A stretch of DNA of 59,705 nt from Sideroxyarcus sp. (GTDB lineage: Bacteria > Pseudomonadota > Gammaproteobacteria > Burkholderiales > Gallionellaceae). This document shows, piece after piece, positions 7,605 to 15,676 of this stretch (position 1 is its first letter; every line of letters begins with the position of its first letter). The DNA is taken from the NCBI GenBank assembly GCA_030652215.1, contig JAUSBC010000016.1:1-59705 (forward strand), in the 5' to 3' direction. The position numbers were made by a program, and so were the translations under genes. The notes under the pieces were generated by a model. It was not told the origin of the DNA. It searched no databases and was given only the letters and a program-made list of their open reading frames with translations.

Positions 7605-7686
7605 CAGGTTGGGCAAAGCGGAGCGTGCCCAACATGGTTGTTGGCGCCCGTCATTGTTGGGCACGCTACGCTTTGCCCAACCTACG
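7605..7686. repeat. GTAGGTTGGGC-type palindrome, copy 2
   Basis: The uninterrupted arms are CAGGTTGGGCAAAGCGGAGC and, inverted, GCTACGCTTTGCCCAACCTA. It lies in the 380-base gap between the divergent hemerythrin and CDF genes, so it cannot be acting simply as a terminator between convergent genes. Confidence 0.85.
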
Positions 7687-7802
7687 CGGGCTGCCCGTGA
7701 GTCGCAGATCGGGTTCACCCTACCCTGCTGTGCCGGCACAGAATGGAAACGAACCTGTAAACTTGCAGCATCGTAAATCGACAAGTATTTGGGAGATTGG
7801 CA

Positions 7803-8423
7803 ATGGCAGATTGTTGCAGTGGCAAGGCATGCGAGATCGAGGCGCTGCGCGAGCGCCAGAGCGCTACGCTCAAGATTGTGCTGGCGATCAATGCCGTGAT
7901 GTTCGTGGTCGAGCTCACGGCGGGATTGCTCGGCAACTCCATTTCGCTGGTGGCGGATTCGCTGGATATGCTGGGCGACGCGCTGGTGTATGGCTTCAGC
8001 TTGTATGTGGTGGCGCTGGGCGCGGCCATGAAAGCGCGCGCGGCGCTGTTCAAGGGCATCATCATGCTGGCCTTCGGGTTGTTTGTGCTGGGGCAGGCGA
8101 TCTGGCGCATCGCGTATCCGCAACTGCCCGTGTTCGAGACCATCGGCCTCATCGGCCTGCTGGCGCTCACCACCAACGGCATCTGCTTCTGGCTGCTGTG
8201 GCGGCACCGCGCCGACGACATCAACATGAGTTCGGTGTGGCTGTGTTCGCGCAACGACATCATCGCCAATATCTCGGTGCTGTTCGCCGCATTGGGCGTC
8301 TGGCTCACCCATTCCGGCTGGCCGGACATCGTGATCGGCCTTGGGTTGGCTGCGCTGTTTCTGCGCTCGGCGATGCATGTGCTGCGCGAGTCGTTCAAGG
8401 AACTGCGGGTTGCCCGCGATTGA
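7803..8423 (+). CDS. Small cation diffusion facilitator (CDF) family transporter
   Basis: This 206-residue inner-membrane cation/proton antiporter-type protein has five or six hydrophobic segments. TM2 carries the metal-site motif VADSLDMLGDALVYG (~47-60) and TM5 has CSRNDIIANISV (~145-155), in place of the usual HxxxD. The cytoplasmic C-terminal domain of typical CDF proteins is missing; the protein ends soon after the last helix, so it is a short-form member. Likely substrates are divalent metals such as Zn or Co, not resolvable here. The start at 7803 is favoured by GGGAGA just upstream. The gene's 3' end is repeated as a fragment at 21210-21272. Confidence 0.82.
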   Translation: MADCCSGKACEIEALRERQSATLKIVLAINAVMFVVELTAGLLGNSISLVADSLDMLGDALVYGFSLYVVALGAAMKARAALFKGIIMLAFGLFVLGQAIWRIAYPQLPVFETIGLIGLLALTTNGICFWLLWRHRADDINMSSVWLCSRNDIIANISVLFAALGVWLTHSGWPDIVIGLGLAALFLRSAMHVLRESFKELRVARD

Positions 8424-8448
8424 TGCCTTGAGCGCGCAAGCGCTCGAT

Positions 8449-9072
8449 TCATGCCGCGGGTTCCCTCAACAAATGTAGTTCCCCGCCGTCGCGCAGCAGG
8501 TCGCCGTTCTTCTCCAGGGCGGCGACGCAGCGATACAGCGCTTCATGCGTGACGCCCAGTTCTTTGGCGACCGACTTCAAGCCTGCGCCCAGCGGGTATC
8601 TGCCTTGCGTGCCTTCGGTCTCGATCAGGTGGATGAGGCGATGTTGCACGCCGTTCAGGGAAAAGCGCTCGCATTGCATGCGCAGCCGTTTGACTTCGCG
8701 GTTCAGCATGCATATCCAGCGCATGGCAAACACGGGATCGCGCTCCAGCGACGCGCGGAGTTCGCGGATCGGAATGCGTGCGAGCGTTGAATCGGCCACC
8801 GCCCTGGCATCGCAGTGATAGCGCGGCGAATTCAGACTCGCCTCCCCCACGAATCCGTGCCGGGAGCGTTGCAGGATCACCGACTCGCCATTGCGGCCTA
8901 GCCGTTCCAGCGTCACTTCGCCGCAGATGACGAAGAACATGAAGGCCGGCTTTTTGCCCGTCGCGAACAGCCGCTCGCCCTTGCCGGCTTGCACCTGCGT
9001 GCACAAGGCATGCAACTCTGCCGGCAGGAGCTCGGCAAGAACGGGATGGAGACCGGGTTCGGATCGCTTCAT
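8449..9072 (-). CDS. Crp/Fnr family transcriptional regulator
   Basis: The protein has a cyclic-nucleotide-binding-like beta-barrel (residues ~15-120, with FVICGEVTLERLG and GFVGEASL) and a C-terminal winged helix (~140-205, LKSVAKELGVTHEALYRCVAALEKNG). Six cysteines are scattered through it, but not in the Fnr iron-sulfur spacing, so thiol or sulfur-species sensing is a possibility rather than an oxygen-sensing cluster. It is transcribed away from the DUF4395 gene and the sulfur cluster, which it may control. Two starts are possible, ATG at 9072 and ATG at 9108; I chose 9072, which places a perfect palindrome immediately upstream. With the 9108 start the palindrome is coding. Confidence 0.85.
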   Translation of the reverse strand: MKRSEPGLHPVLAELLPAELHALCTQVQAGKGERLFATGKKPAFMFFVICGEVTLERLGRNGESVILQRSRHGFVGEASLNSPRYHCDARAVADSTLARIPIRELRASLERDPVFAMRWICMLNREVKRLRMQCERFSLNGVQHRLIHLIETEGTQGRYPLGAGLKSVAKELGVTHEALYRCVAALEKNGDLLRDGGELHLLREPAA

Positions 9073-9087
9073 ATGATCCGGATCATA
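9072..9087. promoter_or_regulatory. Perfect 16-base palindrome at the Crp/Fnr start
   Basis: TATGATCCGGATCATA is a perfect inverted repeat touching the ATG of the Crp/Fnr gene and lying 57 bases before the divergent gene at 9144. It could be an operator for autoregulation. Crp-type sites usually have a spacer between half-sites (TTGAT-N4-ATCAA); here GATCCGGATC keeps GAT and ATC half-sites with a four-base centre. Confidence 0.45.
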
Positions 9088-9143
9088 CCCGCCACCATCC
9101 CCGCGCATCAATACTGCGCATCCGGCATTTCGATCCTATATCC

Positions 9144-9890
9144 ATGAGCGCACCATTCATTCAATTCGGGCAGCAGATTCCCGGTTACAACATCCCTGTC
9201 CTGAACGAGCGCGCGGTGCGCGCCGGTGCCGGCATCCTGTTCTTTTTTGCCATCGTGTCCTTCATGAACGCCTGGCTGGTCGGCGACTTTCTTTTGACGC
9301 GTGTGTTCGTGGTCGCCTTCCTGATCGACTTTACGCTGCGCATCTTCGTCAATCCCGCCTATGCCCCCAGCCTGATCCTGGGGCAATGGATGGTGCGCAA
9401 GCAGCAGCCCGAGTATGTCGGCGCCCCGCAAAAACGCTTCGCGTGGGCCATCGGTTATGCGCTGGCGCTCACCATGCTGTATCTGGTGGTACTCAACAAC
9501 GTGATCGGCCCGATCAACCTGATCGTCTGTTCGCTTTGCCTGCTGCTGCTGTTCTTCGAGACGGCCTTCGGCATCTGCCTGGGCTGCATGGTCTACCGGC
9601 TGTTCAACGACAAAGCCGAACTTTGCCCCGGCGGGGTGTGTGAATCGAAACCCGAACCCGGTGCCGGCGGCAACCTGGGTCAGGGACTGATCGTGTTTGT
9701 GTTCCTGCTGGTGCTGGGTTTTACGGCCAAAGGATTGCCAGACCGGGAACCGCCAGTTGCCGCACACGCCGACGTAACTATTCAGGCAAGTCCTGTGAAC
9801 CCTGACGAAGCCGAGCGCTGCAAAGTGCCCGAATTCGCCAAGGCCATGGGACATGAAGAGAAGTGGAAACTGCACAACAACTGCACGTAA
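9144..9890 (+). CDS. DUF4395 family inner-membrane protein
   Basis: This 248-residue protein has an N-terminal hydrophilic part with NERAVRAGAG, four or five membrane helices (about 28-60, 105-150, 175-195) and a C-terminal tail that is probably periplasmic. The motif GICLGCMVYR (~150) gives a CxxC at the end of a helix, and further cysteines occur in ELCPGGVC and near the C-terminus (RCKVPEF, NNCT). DUF4395 domains are often beside or fused to rhodanese and thiosulfate/sulfane sulfur proteins, in line with the neighbours. A sulfur-handling or thiol-relay role is inference. Its end faces the ArsR-rhodanese gene, with 20 bases between stops. Confidence 0.75.
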   Translation: MSAPFIQFGQQIPGYNIPVLNERAVRAGAGILFFFAIVSFMNAWLVGDFLLTRVFVVAFLIDFTLRIFVNPAYAPSLILGQWMVRKQQPEYVGAPQKRFAWAIGYALALTMLYLVVLNNVIGPINLIVCSLCLLLLFFETAFGICLGCMVYRLFNDKAELCPGGVCESKPEPGAGGNLGQGLIVFVFLLVLGFTAKGLPDREPPVAAHADVTIQASPVNPDEAERCKVPEFAKAMGHEEKWKLHNNCT

Positions 9891-9905
9891 ACCGGCTCAG
9901 ACCGT

Positions 9906-9929
9906 GGCGGTCACTTGCTCGTGACCGCC
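9906..9929. terminator. Hairpin between convergent genes
   Basis: GGCGGTCAC, loop TTGCTC, GTGACCGCC makes a 9-base-pair stem at the convergent ends of the DUF4395 and ArsR-rhodanese genes. No T-run follows on either strand, so it is not a classical intrinsic terminator. It overlaps the last codons of the ArsR gene. Confidence 0.4.
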
Positions 9930-10561
9930 CATTCGGCAACACCTTCGCGCAGATGGATTGCCGAATAACCTTCCTGCTGAAGCAGCGCAACCGCATCGAC
10001 CGCCAGTAAACAATAAGGACCACGGCAGTAGGCGACGATGGCGCGGTCTTTGGGCAACTCGCCCAGACGCTGGCGCAGCTCTTCCATCGGTATCGATCTT
10101 GCGAACGGCAGATGCGCGTTCAGATATTCCTCCGACGGCCTGACATCGAGCACCACCACCTCGCCCTTGCGCGCGGCTTTCATCAGACTCTCGCGGTCGC
10201 TGGGCACCAGATCGTTGGGTTGTGTGGCGATCTTCTGCAATGCCAGTTGCAGTTCGATCAGGCGCTCCTCGGCCAGATTGTGGATTTGCACCCACAGGTC
10301 GGCCACCGACTTGTTTACCAGACGGTAAAGGATGTTCTTGCCCTGACGCTCTGTTTCCACCAACTGCGCCATGCGCAATTCGCGCAAATGCGCACTGGTC
10401 AGCTTCACGCTGATGGAGGCTTCTCGCGCCAGCGTTTCCACCGTTTTCTCACCCTGACAGAGCAATTCGATCAGTTCCAGACGCTTGGGGCTGGAAAACA
10501 CCTTGCCTATCCGGGCTACTTGTTCGTACAACAGGTCTTTGATCTTGCGTGCGCTTTTCAT
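9911..10561 (-). CDS. ArsR-type regulator fused to a rhodanese domain
   Basis: Residues ~10-95 form an ArsR-type winged helix (FSSPKRLELIELLCQGEKTVETLAREASISVKLTSAHL, then GKNILYRL). Residues ~120-212 form a rhodanese domain with the active loop CRGPYC and LDVRPSEEYLNAHLP. Such fusions are thought to sense sulfane sulfur or persulfide, the rhodanese cysteine passing the signal to the repressor. It is divergent from dsrE with 124 bases between them, so it probably represses the DsrE/metallo-hydrolase/MFS/rhodanese operon. A cysteine in helix 2 (LLCQGE) could pair with another cysteine, as in SqrR/BigR-type repressors; this is an inference. Confidence 0.88.
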   Translation of the reverse strand: MKSARKIKDLLYEQVARIGKVFSSPKRLELIELLCQGEKTVETLAREASISVKLTSAHLRELRMAQLVETERQGKNILYRLVNKSVADLWVQIHNLAEERLIELQLALQKIATQPNDLVPSDRESLMKAARKGEVVVLDVRPSEEYLNAHLPFARSIPMEELRQRLGELPKDRAIVAYCRGPYCLLAVDAVALLQQEGYSAIHLREGVAEWAVTSK

Positions 10562-10611
10562 CGAATCAATCCATTGAATGGCGGAATGTATGGCCGTAAC
10601 TGTAATTCATC

Positions 10612-10641
10612 TTGACAGTATTTAACAGCGGATGCTCTAAT
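10612..10641 (+). promoter_or_regulatory. Sigma-70 promoter of the dsrE operon
   Basis: TTGACA (10612-10617) and TCTAAT (10636-10641) are spaced 18 bases apart, 45 bases before the ATG at 10686. An ACTGT (10599-10603) and ACAGT (10615-10619) inverted pair overlaps the -35 box and is a reasonable operator for the divergent ArsR-rhodanese repressor. AGGAG precedes the start codon. Confidence 0.65.
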
Positions 10642-10685
10642 CATTCCAACGTTTCTTAGATTGTTCACCAACTCAGGAGATTGCC

Positions 10686-11036
10686 ATGAAGACTTTGTTC
10701 ATCCTCAACGACGCCCCGTACGGCAGCGAACGCACCTATAACGGCCTGCGTCTGGCAGCGGCAGTCGCCAAGCAGGAAGACAGCGCAGTGCGGGTCTTTT
10801 TGATCGGCGACGGCGCAGCGTCCGCGCACCGTAACCAGAAGGTGCCGCAGGGGTTTTACAACGTCGAGGTTATGATAGGCAATGTGGTCCGCAACGGCGG
10901 CGAGGTTGGTATCTGCGGCACCTGCATGGATGCACGCGGCATGGGTGATGGCGATATCGCCGACGGGACGCATCGCGGCACGCTGGCGGAACTGGCCGAG
11001 TGGACGATGTGGGCGGACAAGGTTCTGGTGTTCTAA
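10686..11036 (+). CDS. DsrE/DsrF-like sulfur relay protein
   Basis: This 116-residue cytosolic protein has the DsrE fold: MKTLFILNDAPYGSERTYNGLRLA at the N-terminus and GGEVGICGTCMDARGM (~75-90) carrying the conserved cysteines. DsrE-like proteins carry sulfur as a cysteine persulfide between enzymes. It is first in a run of five tightly packed genes, followed at 22 bases by the metallo-hydrolase, so sulfur delivery to or from persulfide oxidation is likely. Confidence 0.85.
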   Translation: MKTLFILNDAPYGSERTYNGLRLAAAVAKQEDSAVRVFLIGDGAASAHRNQKVPQGFYNVEVMIGNVVRNGGEVGICGTCMDARGMGDGDIADGTHRGTLAELAEWTMWADKVLVF

Positions 11037-11058
11037 TTATAAAGAGAGGGAGGGAGCG

Positions 11059-11790
11059 ATGTTTTTCAAACAACTACCAACAAAAGAGTCTTCACTATCA
11101 TATTTCTTCGGCTGCGGCACCAAAGGTAAATCCATGGCCGTGGACGTGGTTGCGGGCGACGAGGAGTGGTACATCGAAGAAGCAAAGAAGGCCAACGTCA
11201 CCATCAACTACGTGATCGACACGCACGTCCATGCCGATCACTATTCCGGCGGCAGGAAGCTCGCGCAGATGGTCGGCGCACCCTATTGCCTGCACGAGTC
11301 CAACAACGGCCGCGTCAAGTTCGAGTTCGAACCCCTGACCGACGGCCAGTCACTCAACCTCGGCAACGTCAATGTCGAAGTGCTGCATACGCCCGGCCAT
11401 ACGCCCGACAGCCTCTGCCTGCTGGTGACCGACATGCGTCGCGGCGAGCTGCCCTGGTTTGTGATCACCGGCGACACCCTGTTCGTCGGCTCCATCGGCA
11501 GGCCCGACCTGCTGGGCCGCGAGAAGGAGATGGCGGCGCAACTCTACGACAGCATCCATGCCAAGCTGCTGCATCTGTCCGGTGAAGTCGAGATATTCCC
11601 CGGCCATCAGGCGGGCAGCGTCTGCGGTGCAGGCTTGTCCGGCAAGCCGAGCTCGACCATCGGTTTCGAGAAGCGCTGGAATCCGGGATTGACGATGGAT
11701 AAAACTGCTTTCATCGAGAACCTACTCAAAGATATCCCGCCGCGTCCTGCCGAGATGGACAAAATGGTCGCGGCCAACCTCGCTGGATGA
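11059..11790 (+). CDS. Metallo-beta-lactamase fold hydrolase, persulfide dioxygenase-like
   Basis: This 243-residue cytosolic protein has the metal-site motif THVHADHYSGG (~54-64), then HTPGHTPDSLC (~112-122), ITGDTLFVG (~136) and FPGHQAGS (~180). This fits the glyoxalase II/ETHE1 branch, whose persulfide dioxygenases oxidise glutathione persulfide to sulfite. The rhodanese, DsrE and sulfur-regulator neighbours support that reading over glyoxalase II. GAGGGAGGGAGC precedes the ATG at 11059. The stop overlaps the start of the MFS gene (ATGA), which suggests translational coupling. Confidence 0.85.
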   Translation: MFFKQLPTKESSLSYFFGCGTKGKSMAVDVVAGDEEWYIEEAKKANVTINYVIDTHVHADHYSGGRKLAQMVGAPYCLHESNNGRVKFEFEPLTDGQSLNLGNVNVEVLHTPGHTPDSLCLLVTDMRRGELPWFVITGDTLFVGSIGRPDLLGREKEMAAQLYDSIHAKLLHLSGEVEIFPGHQAGSVCGAGLSGKPSSTIGFEKRWNPGLTMDKTAFIENLLKDIPPRPAEMDKMVAANLAG

Positions 11791-13136
11791 TGATGACGCA
11801 CGCCACACTGACCCACGGCATCCGCGCCAACCTCGACCAGTTCCTGCACCAACTGCTGCAAGTCATGCTGGTGGGATTCACCATCGGCATGATGCGCACG
11901 GTGGTGCCCGCCCTGTCCGAATCCGAATTCGGCGTGCCGAAGAATTCCTTCATGCTGCTCACCGCCTTCGTGGTGGCGTTCGGCCTGGTCAAGGGCACAC
12001 TCAATTTCGTGGCGGGACGGTTGTCCGAGCGCATCGGCCGCAAAAAGGTGTTGCTGCTAGGCTGGGCGGCGGCGCTGCCCATCCCGCTGCTGGTCTACTT
12101 CGCGCCATCCTGGAGCTGGATCGTGGCGGCCACAGTGCTGCTCGGCATCAATCAGGGACTGACCTGGTCGATGACGCAGACCTCCAAGCTGGACATAACG
12201 CGCGCCGACCAGCGAGGCCTCACCATCGGCCTCAACGAATTCTCCGGCTATGTCGGGCTGGCGCTGGCGGGCATCATTACCGCCTATCTGTCGACCATGC
12301 TGGGGCCGCGCAGCGGCTTGCTGCTGTTCGGCATGATCACCATCCTGCTGGCCATGCTGCTCACCCTGCTGTGGGTCAAGGACACGCTGCCCTGGGCAAA
12401 GAGCGAGGCTGCGAAACACAAGGCCGGCATCAGCACAGGACCGCTGGCGCGCTTCCCGAGCAACATCGGTACGCAACCGACGACGTGGGAAGTGTTCACG
12501 CTGGTGTCGTGGCGCGACAAGCGCCTCGCCGCAATCAGCCAGGCAGGACTGGTGGAGAAGTTCGTCGATGCGCTGGTGTGGGTGTTCTATCCGGTGTTCC
12601 TCTACCAGCGCGGCATGAGCCTGCCCGACATCGGCTGGATCGTCGGCGTCTACGGTTTCGTGTGGGGTGGTTCGCAATTCTTCACCGGCAAATTGTCCGA
12701 CCACATCGGTCGTCATATTCCAAACGTTCTTGGAATGTGGATCTGCGGCGCGGGCGTGGCATTGATGCTGCTCGGTGAGGGCATGGCCTGGTGGTCGCTG
12801 TCCGCCGCCGTCTCCGGCTTCGGCATGGCGCTGCTGTACCCCAACCTTTCGGCGGCAGTAGCCGACATCTCGCACCCCAACTGGCGCGGCTCCGCCATCG
12901 GCATCTACCGCTTCTGGCGCGACTTGGGCTACGGCATCGGCGCACTCGGGCTGGGCATCGCCGCGCATTTCAGCGGCTCAGTGGAAGCGGCGTTCTGGTT
13001 CGTGGCGGTGTCCATGTTTCTGTCCGGCGGGATACTCTGGCTGTTCGGTGCGGAGACGCATCCGCGCATCAATCCGGCTATCACCCAGCCCATGAACACT
13101 CCACCCTCCATCATCCCCGAAAGGAAGAGCATATGA
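11787..13136 (+). CDS. MFS permease of the sulfur cluster
   Basis: This 449-residue protein has about twelve membrane helices. The MFS loop motif between TM2 and TM3 is present as AGRLSERIGRKKVLLLG (~72-88) and repeated in the second half as TGKLSDHIGRHIPNVLG. It lies between the persulfide-dioxygenase-like gene and a periplasmic rhodanese, overlapping both by four bases, so it probably moves a sulfur compound such as sulfite, thiosulfate or a thiol. The substrate cannot be read from the sequence. Several ATGs stand in a row at the start; the first is used. Confidence 0.85.
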   Translation: MMMTHATLTHGIRANLDQFLHQLLQVMLVGFTIGMMRTVVPALSESEFGVPKNSFMLLTAFVVAFGLVKGTLNFVAGRLSERIGRKKVLLLGWAAALPIPLLVYFAPSWSWIVAATVLLGINQGLTWSMTQTSKLDITRADQRGLTIGLNEFSGYVGLALAGIITAYLSTMLGPRSGLLLFGMITILLAMLLTLLWVKDTLPWAKSEAAKHKAGISTGPLARFPSNIGTQPTTWEVFTLVSWRDKRLAAISQAGLVEKFVDALVWVFYPVFLYQRGMSLPDIGWIVGVYGFVWGGSQFFTGKLSDHIGRHIPNVLGMWICGAGVALMLLGEGMAWWSLSAAVSGFGMALLYPNLSAAVADISHPNWRGSAIGIYRFWRDLGYGIGALGLGIAAHFSGSVEAAFWFVAVSMFLSGGILWLFGAETHPRINPAITQPMNTPPSIIPERKSI

Positions 13137-13594
13137 GTCCCCTGCGTTTTTTGCTTCACACTGCCGTCATTGCGACCCTGTCGCTTGCTCCCGCCCTCGC
13201 CAGTGCAGACGAAAATATCGAGGCCGTCAAAGAGATGGAGGAATATCTCGCTTTCGTGGACTACGGCGGGGGCACCATCTTCCCGGAACAAATCCCAAGG
13301 GACGATTGGAAGCGCTTCCATGTGATCGATGCGCGCGACAAGGCGCAGTTCGACAAGGAGCACATTCCCGGCGCCGTGAATCTCGAATGGCGCAAGGTGC
13401 TGGAAAAACGCGCGACTATCCCGAAAGACAAACCGGTGCTGATCTATTGCAACACCGGCTCGCTTTCCGCCCAGGCCGGTTTCGCGCTGCGGGTCGCAGG
13501 CTATGAAAACGTGCGCATCATCCAGGGCGGTTTTGCAGACTGGAAGAGCAAGGGCGGTTTCGATGCGGCGGAGAAAGCTGCGCGCCCCAAGTGA
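13133..13594 (+). CDS. Periplasmic rhodanese-domain protein
   Basis: This 153-residue protein has a signal peptide (MSPLRFLLHTAVIATLSLAP, cleavage probably after ALASA near residue 24) and a rhodanese domain from ~60: FHVIDARDKAQFDKEHIPGAVN, with active loop YCNTGSLSAQAG carrying the persulfide cysteine. It would move sulfur in the periplasm. Its ATG overlaps the stop of the MFS gene. The last gene after it (13618) is only a stump. Confidence 0.88.
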   Translation: MSPLRFLLHTAVIATLSLAPALASADENIEAVKEMEEYLAFVDYGGGTIFPEQIPRDDWKRFHVIDARDKAQFDKEHIPGAVNLEWRKVLEKRATIPKDKPVLIYCNTGSLSAQAGFALRVAGYENVRIIQGGFADWKSKGGFDAAEKAARPK

Positions 13595-13617
13595 GTTGAA
13601 ATGAGGCCATCGGAAGA

Positions 13618-13695
13618 ATGAACATGAAACGAATATCGATTATCGGCGCGGGTTTCGCCGCATTGTCGGCGACGCGCCAATTGCGCCAGGGCTGA
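13618..13695 (+). pseudogene. N-terminal stump of an FAD/NAD-dependent oxidoreductase
   Basis: Twenty-five codons read MNMKRISIIGAGFAALSATR and QLRQG, then TGA (13693-13695). This is a Rossmann dinucleotide-binding start with GxGxxx(G/A), as in sulfide:quinone reductases and flavocytochrome c flavoproteins. Everything after the first helix is gone and the next gene begins three bases later, so an internal deletion is likely. Being last in a persulfide-oxidation operon, it may have been a sulfide:quinone reductase; that is a guess from context. Confidence 0.6.
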
Positions 13696-13698
13696 GCC

Positions 13699-14469
13699 AT
13701 GTGCGAACTGTTTGGTATATCGTCCGATTACCCCACGAATGTCAGCCGGGAGCTCAACGAGTTTCGGCTGCGCGGCGGCCGGGCGGCAGACAATCCCGAC
13801 GGCTGGGGACTCGCCTGGCAGGAACGCGGCACATTCCGCCTTGCCAAGGAACCGATACCTGCGCACCGGAGCACGCTATTCGCGCAACTGTGCGGGACCA
13901 CCCGATCAAGCCTGGTCATCGCACATGTGCGCAAGGCGAGTTTCCCTCCCGACATCAATATGAGCAACACGCACCCGTTTCAGCGGGTGTGCTGTGGCAA
14001 GGAATGGGTGTTCGCCCACAACGGCATGGTGCCGGATATCGTGGACATCGAATTGTCCGGCAACAACCCGGTCTGCTGCCCCACGGGCAGAACGGACTCC
14101 GAATATGCCTTCTGCCATCTCCTTGATAGCATTGCCCGGCATTTCCACAGCCTGCCTTCCGTGGCGCCTTCCACCTGGTTTGAGAATCTGGCGGTGGAGA
14201 GCGGCCTGGTTGCCTCGCTTGGCAAATTCAATTTCCTGATGTCGGACGGGGAACACCTGATTGCCTACGGGCATGACCGGCTGCATTATCTGGAACGCTC
14301 AGGATCAGGCCCATCAGAAGGTACTCCGCTCAACAGCGTCCTGGTCGCGACCGAACCGCTGGAAGAGAAAGGAAAGTGGACGGCTTTCGAAGCGGGCGAG
14401 TTGCGTGTGTACCGTGCGGGTAAATTGATCGGGCGGGTGATGACTCAGCCGGCCCCCCTCCAACAATAG
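13699..14469 (+). CDS. Class II glutamine amidotransferase (YafJ-like)
   Basis: The 256-residue protein starts MCELFGISSD, so cysteine 2 becomes the N-terminal nucleophile after methionine removal. Further family signatures are NPDGWGLAW (~34-42), IAHVRKAS (~74-81) and FAHNGMV (~105-111), as in the glutaminase domain of class II amidotransferases. No synthetase domain is attached, which places it with the stand-alone YafJ/EgtC-type proteins whose acceptor is usually unknown. It follows the flavoprotein stump directly and precedes an MFS permease. Confidence 0.88.
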   Translation: MCELFGISSDYPTNVSRELNEFRLRGGRAADNPDGWGLAWQERGTFRLAKEPIPAHRSTLFAQLCGTTRSSLVIAHVRKASFPPDINMSNTHPFQRVCCGKEWVFAHNGMVPDIVDIELSGNNPVCCPTGRTDSEYAFCHLLDSIARHFHSLPSVAPSTWFENLAVESGLVASLGKFNFLMSDGEHLIAYGHDRLHYLERSGSGPSEGTPLNSVLVATEPLEEKGKWTAFEAGELRVYRAGKLIGRVMTQPAPLQQ

Positions 14470-14494
14470 CGCCAATATGCAAGACAGGAAAAAC

Positions 14495-15676
14495 ATGTTC
14501 ACCGGTCGTCGCAACGTTCTGCTTCTGGCCTTCAGCCAGGCCCTGATGCTTTCAGCCATCGTGATGTCGATGGCGCTCGGCGCCGTTCTCGGCGGCGTGC
14601 TTGCGCCGGACAAAGGTTTCGCCACGTTGCCGATTGCCGTGATGGTGATCGGCACGGCAATCGCCTCGTTGCCGGCGTCCATGCTGATGCGCCGCTTTGG
14701 CCGGCGCACCGGCTTTCTGACCGGCGCCGCGCTGGGACTGGCGGGCAGCCTGTTGTGCGCGTACGCGCTGGAGCAGAGTTCGTTCGCACTGTTCGTCGCC
14801 GGACACCTGCTGCTGGGCAGTTATCAGGGCTTTGCCAGCTATTACCGCTTTGCCGCGGTGGAGGCCACCGAGGCAAGCCATACCAGCCGGGCCATCGCCT
14901 GGGTCGTTGCGGGCGGTATCGTCGCCGCGTTCCTCGGCCCGCAACTGGGCCAATGGGGCCGTGACTGGATAATCGGCAGCCTGTTCGTCGGCTCCTACCT
15001 GGCACAGGGTGCACTCAGCCTGCTCGCACTCGCCGTGCTTTCGCAGGTTCGTCTCAAACCTGTCGCGGTTGCCCACTCCGTTGCCCCGCGACCTTTGCGC
15101 GAGATACTCGCCCAGCCCACGTTGCAGGTATCCATTCTGGGGGCGGCAATCGGTTATGCGGTGATGATCATGGTGATGACGGCCACACCGCTGGCAATAC
15201 TGGGTTGCGGCTTGCCGGGAACCAGCATCACGCCAGTCATCCAGTGGCATGTCGTCGGGATGTTCGCGCCCTCTTTCTTCACCGGTTCGCTGATCAAGCG
15301 TCACGGCGCGCCACGGATCATGCAGATAGGTTTCGTTCTGCTGCTGGGGCACGTCGTCGTCAGCCTGCTCGGGATCGAGTTCCTGCATTTCCTGTCGGCG
15401 CTGATCCTGCTCGGCGTGGGATGGAACTTCGCTTTCATCGGTGGCACGACACTGCTCACCCAGACGTATCGCCCCTCCGAACAATTGCGGGTTCAGGCAA
15501 TCAACGAGTCGACCATCTTCGGCCTGGCCGCCGCTGCCACACTCTCTGCCGGTTGGTTCTATGACCGCTTCGGCTGGATCGCGCTGAACCTGACGGTAGT
15601 GCCTTTGCTGGTCATTGCGCTACTGTTGACGCTGAGCATCGAGCGGCGATTGCGTCTGCAGGAAAGTCCCGCATGA
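14495..15676 (+). CDS. MFS permease
   Basis: This protein of ~393 residues has about twelve hydrophobic helices and an MFS loop motif MLMRRFGRRTGFLTGA (~62-77). The C-terminal half carries FTGSLIKRHGAPRIMQ. The ATG at 14495 has AGGA five bases before it; an in-frame ATG at 14477 lacks such a site and is the alternative. Its stop overlaps the start of the cysteine-desulfurase stump. It resembles permeases annotated only as 'MFS transporter'; the substrate is unknown. Confidence 0.82.
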   Translation: MFTGRRNVLLLAFSQALMLSAIVMSMALGAVLGGVLAPDKGFATLPIAVMVIGTAIASLPASMLMRRFGRRTGFLTGAALGLAGSLLCAYALEQSSFALFVAGHLLLGSYQGFASYYRFAAVEATEASHTSRAIAWVVAGGIVAAFLGPQLGQWGRDWIIGSLFVGSYLAQGALSLLALAVLSQVRLKPVAVAHSVAPRPLREILAQPTLQVSILGAAIGYAVMIMVMTATPLAILGCGLPGTSITPVIQWHVVGMFAPSFFTGSLIKRHGAPRIMQIGFVLLLGHVVVSLLGIEFLHFLSALILLGVGWNFAFIGGTTLLTQTYRPSEQLRVQAINESTIFGLAAAATLSAGWFYDRFGWIALNLTVVPLLVIALLLTLSIERRLRLQESPA

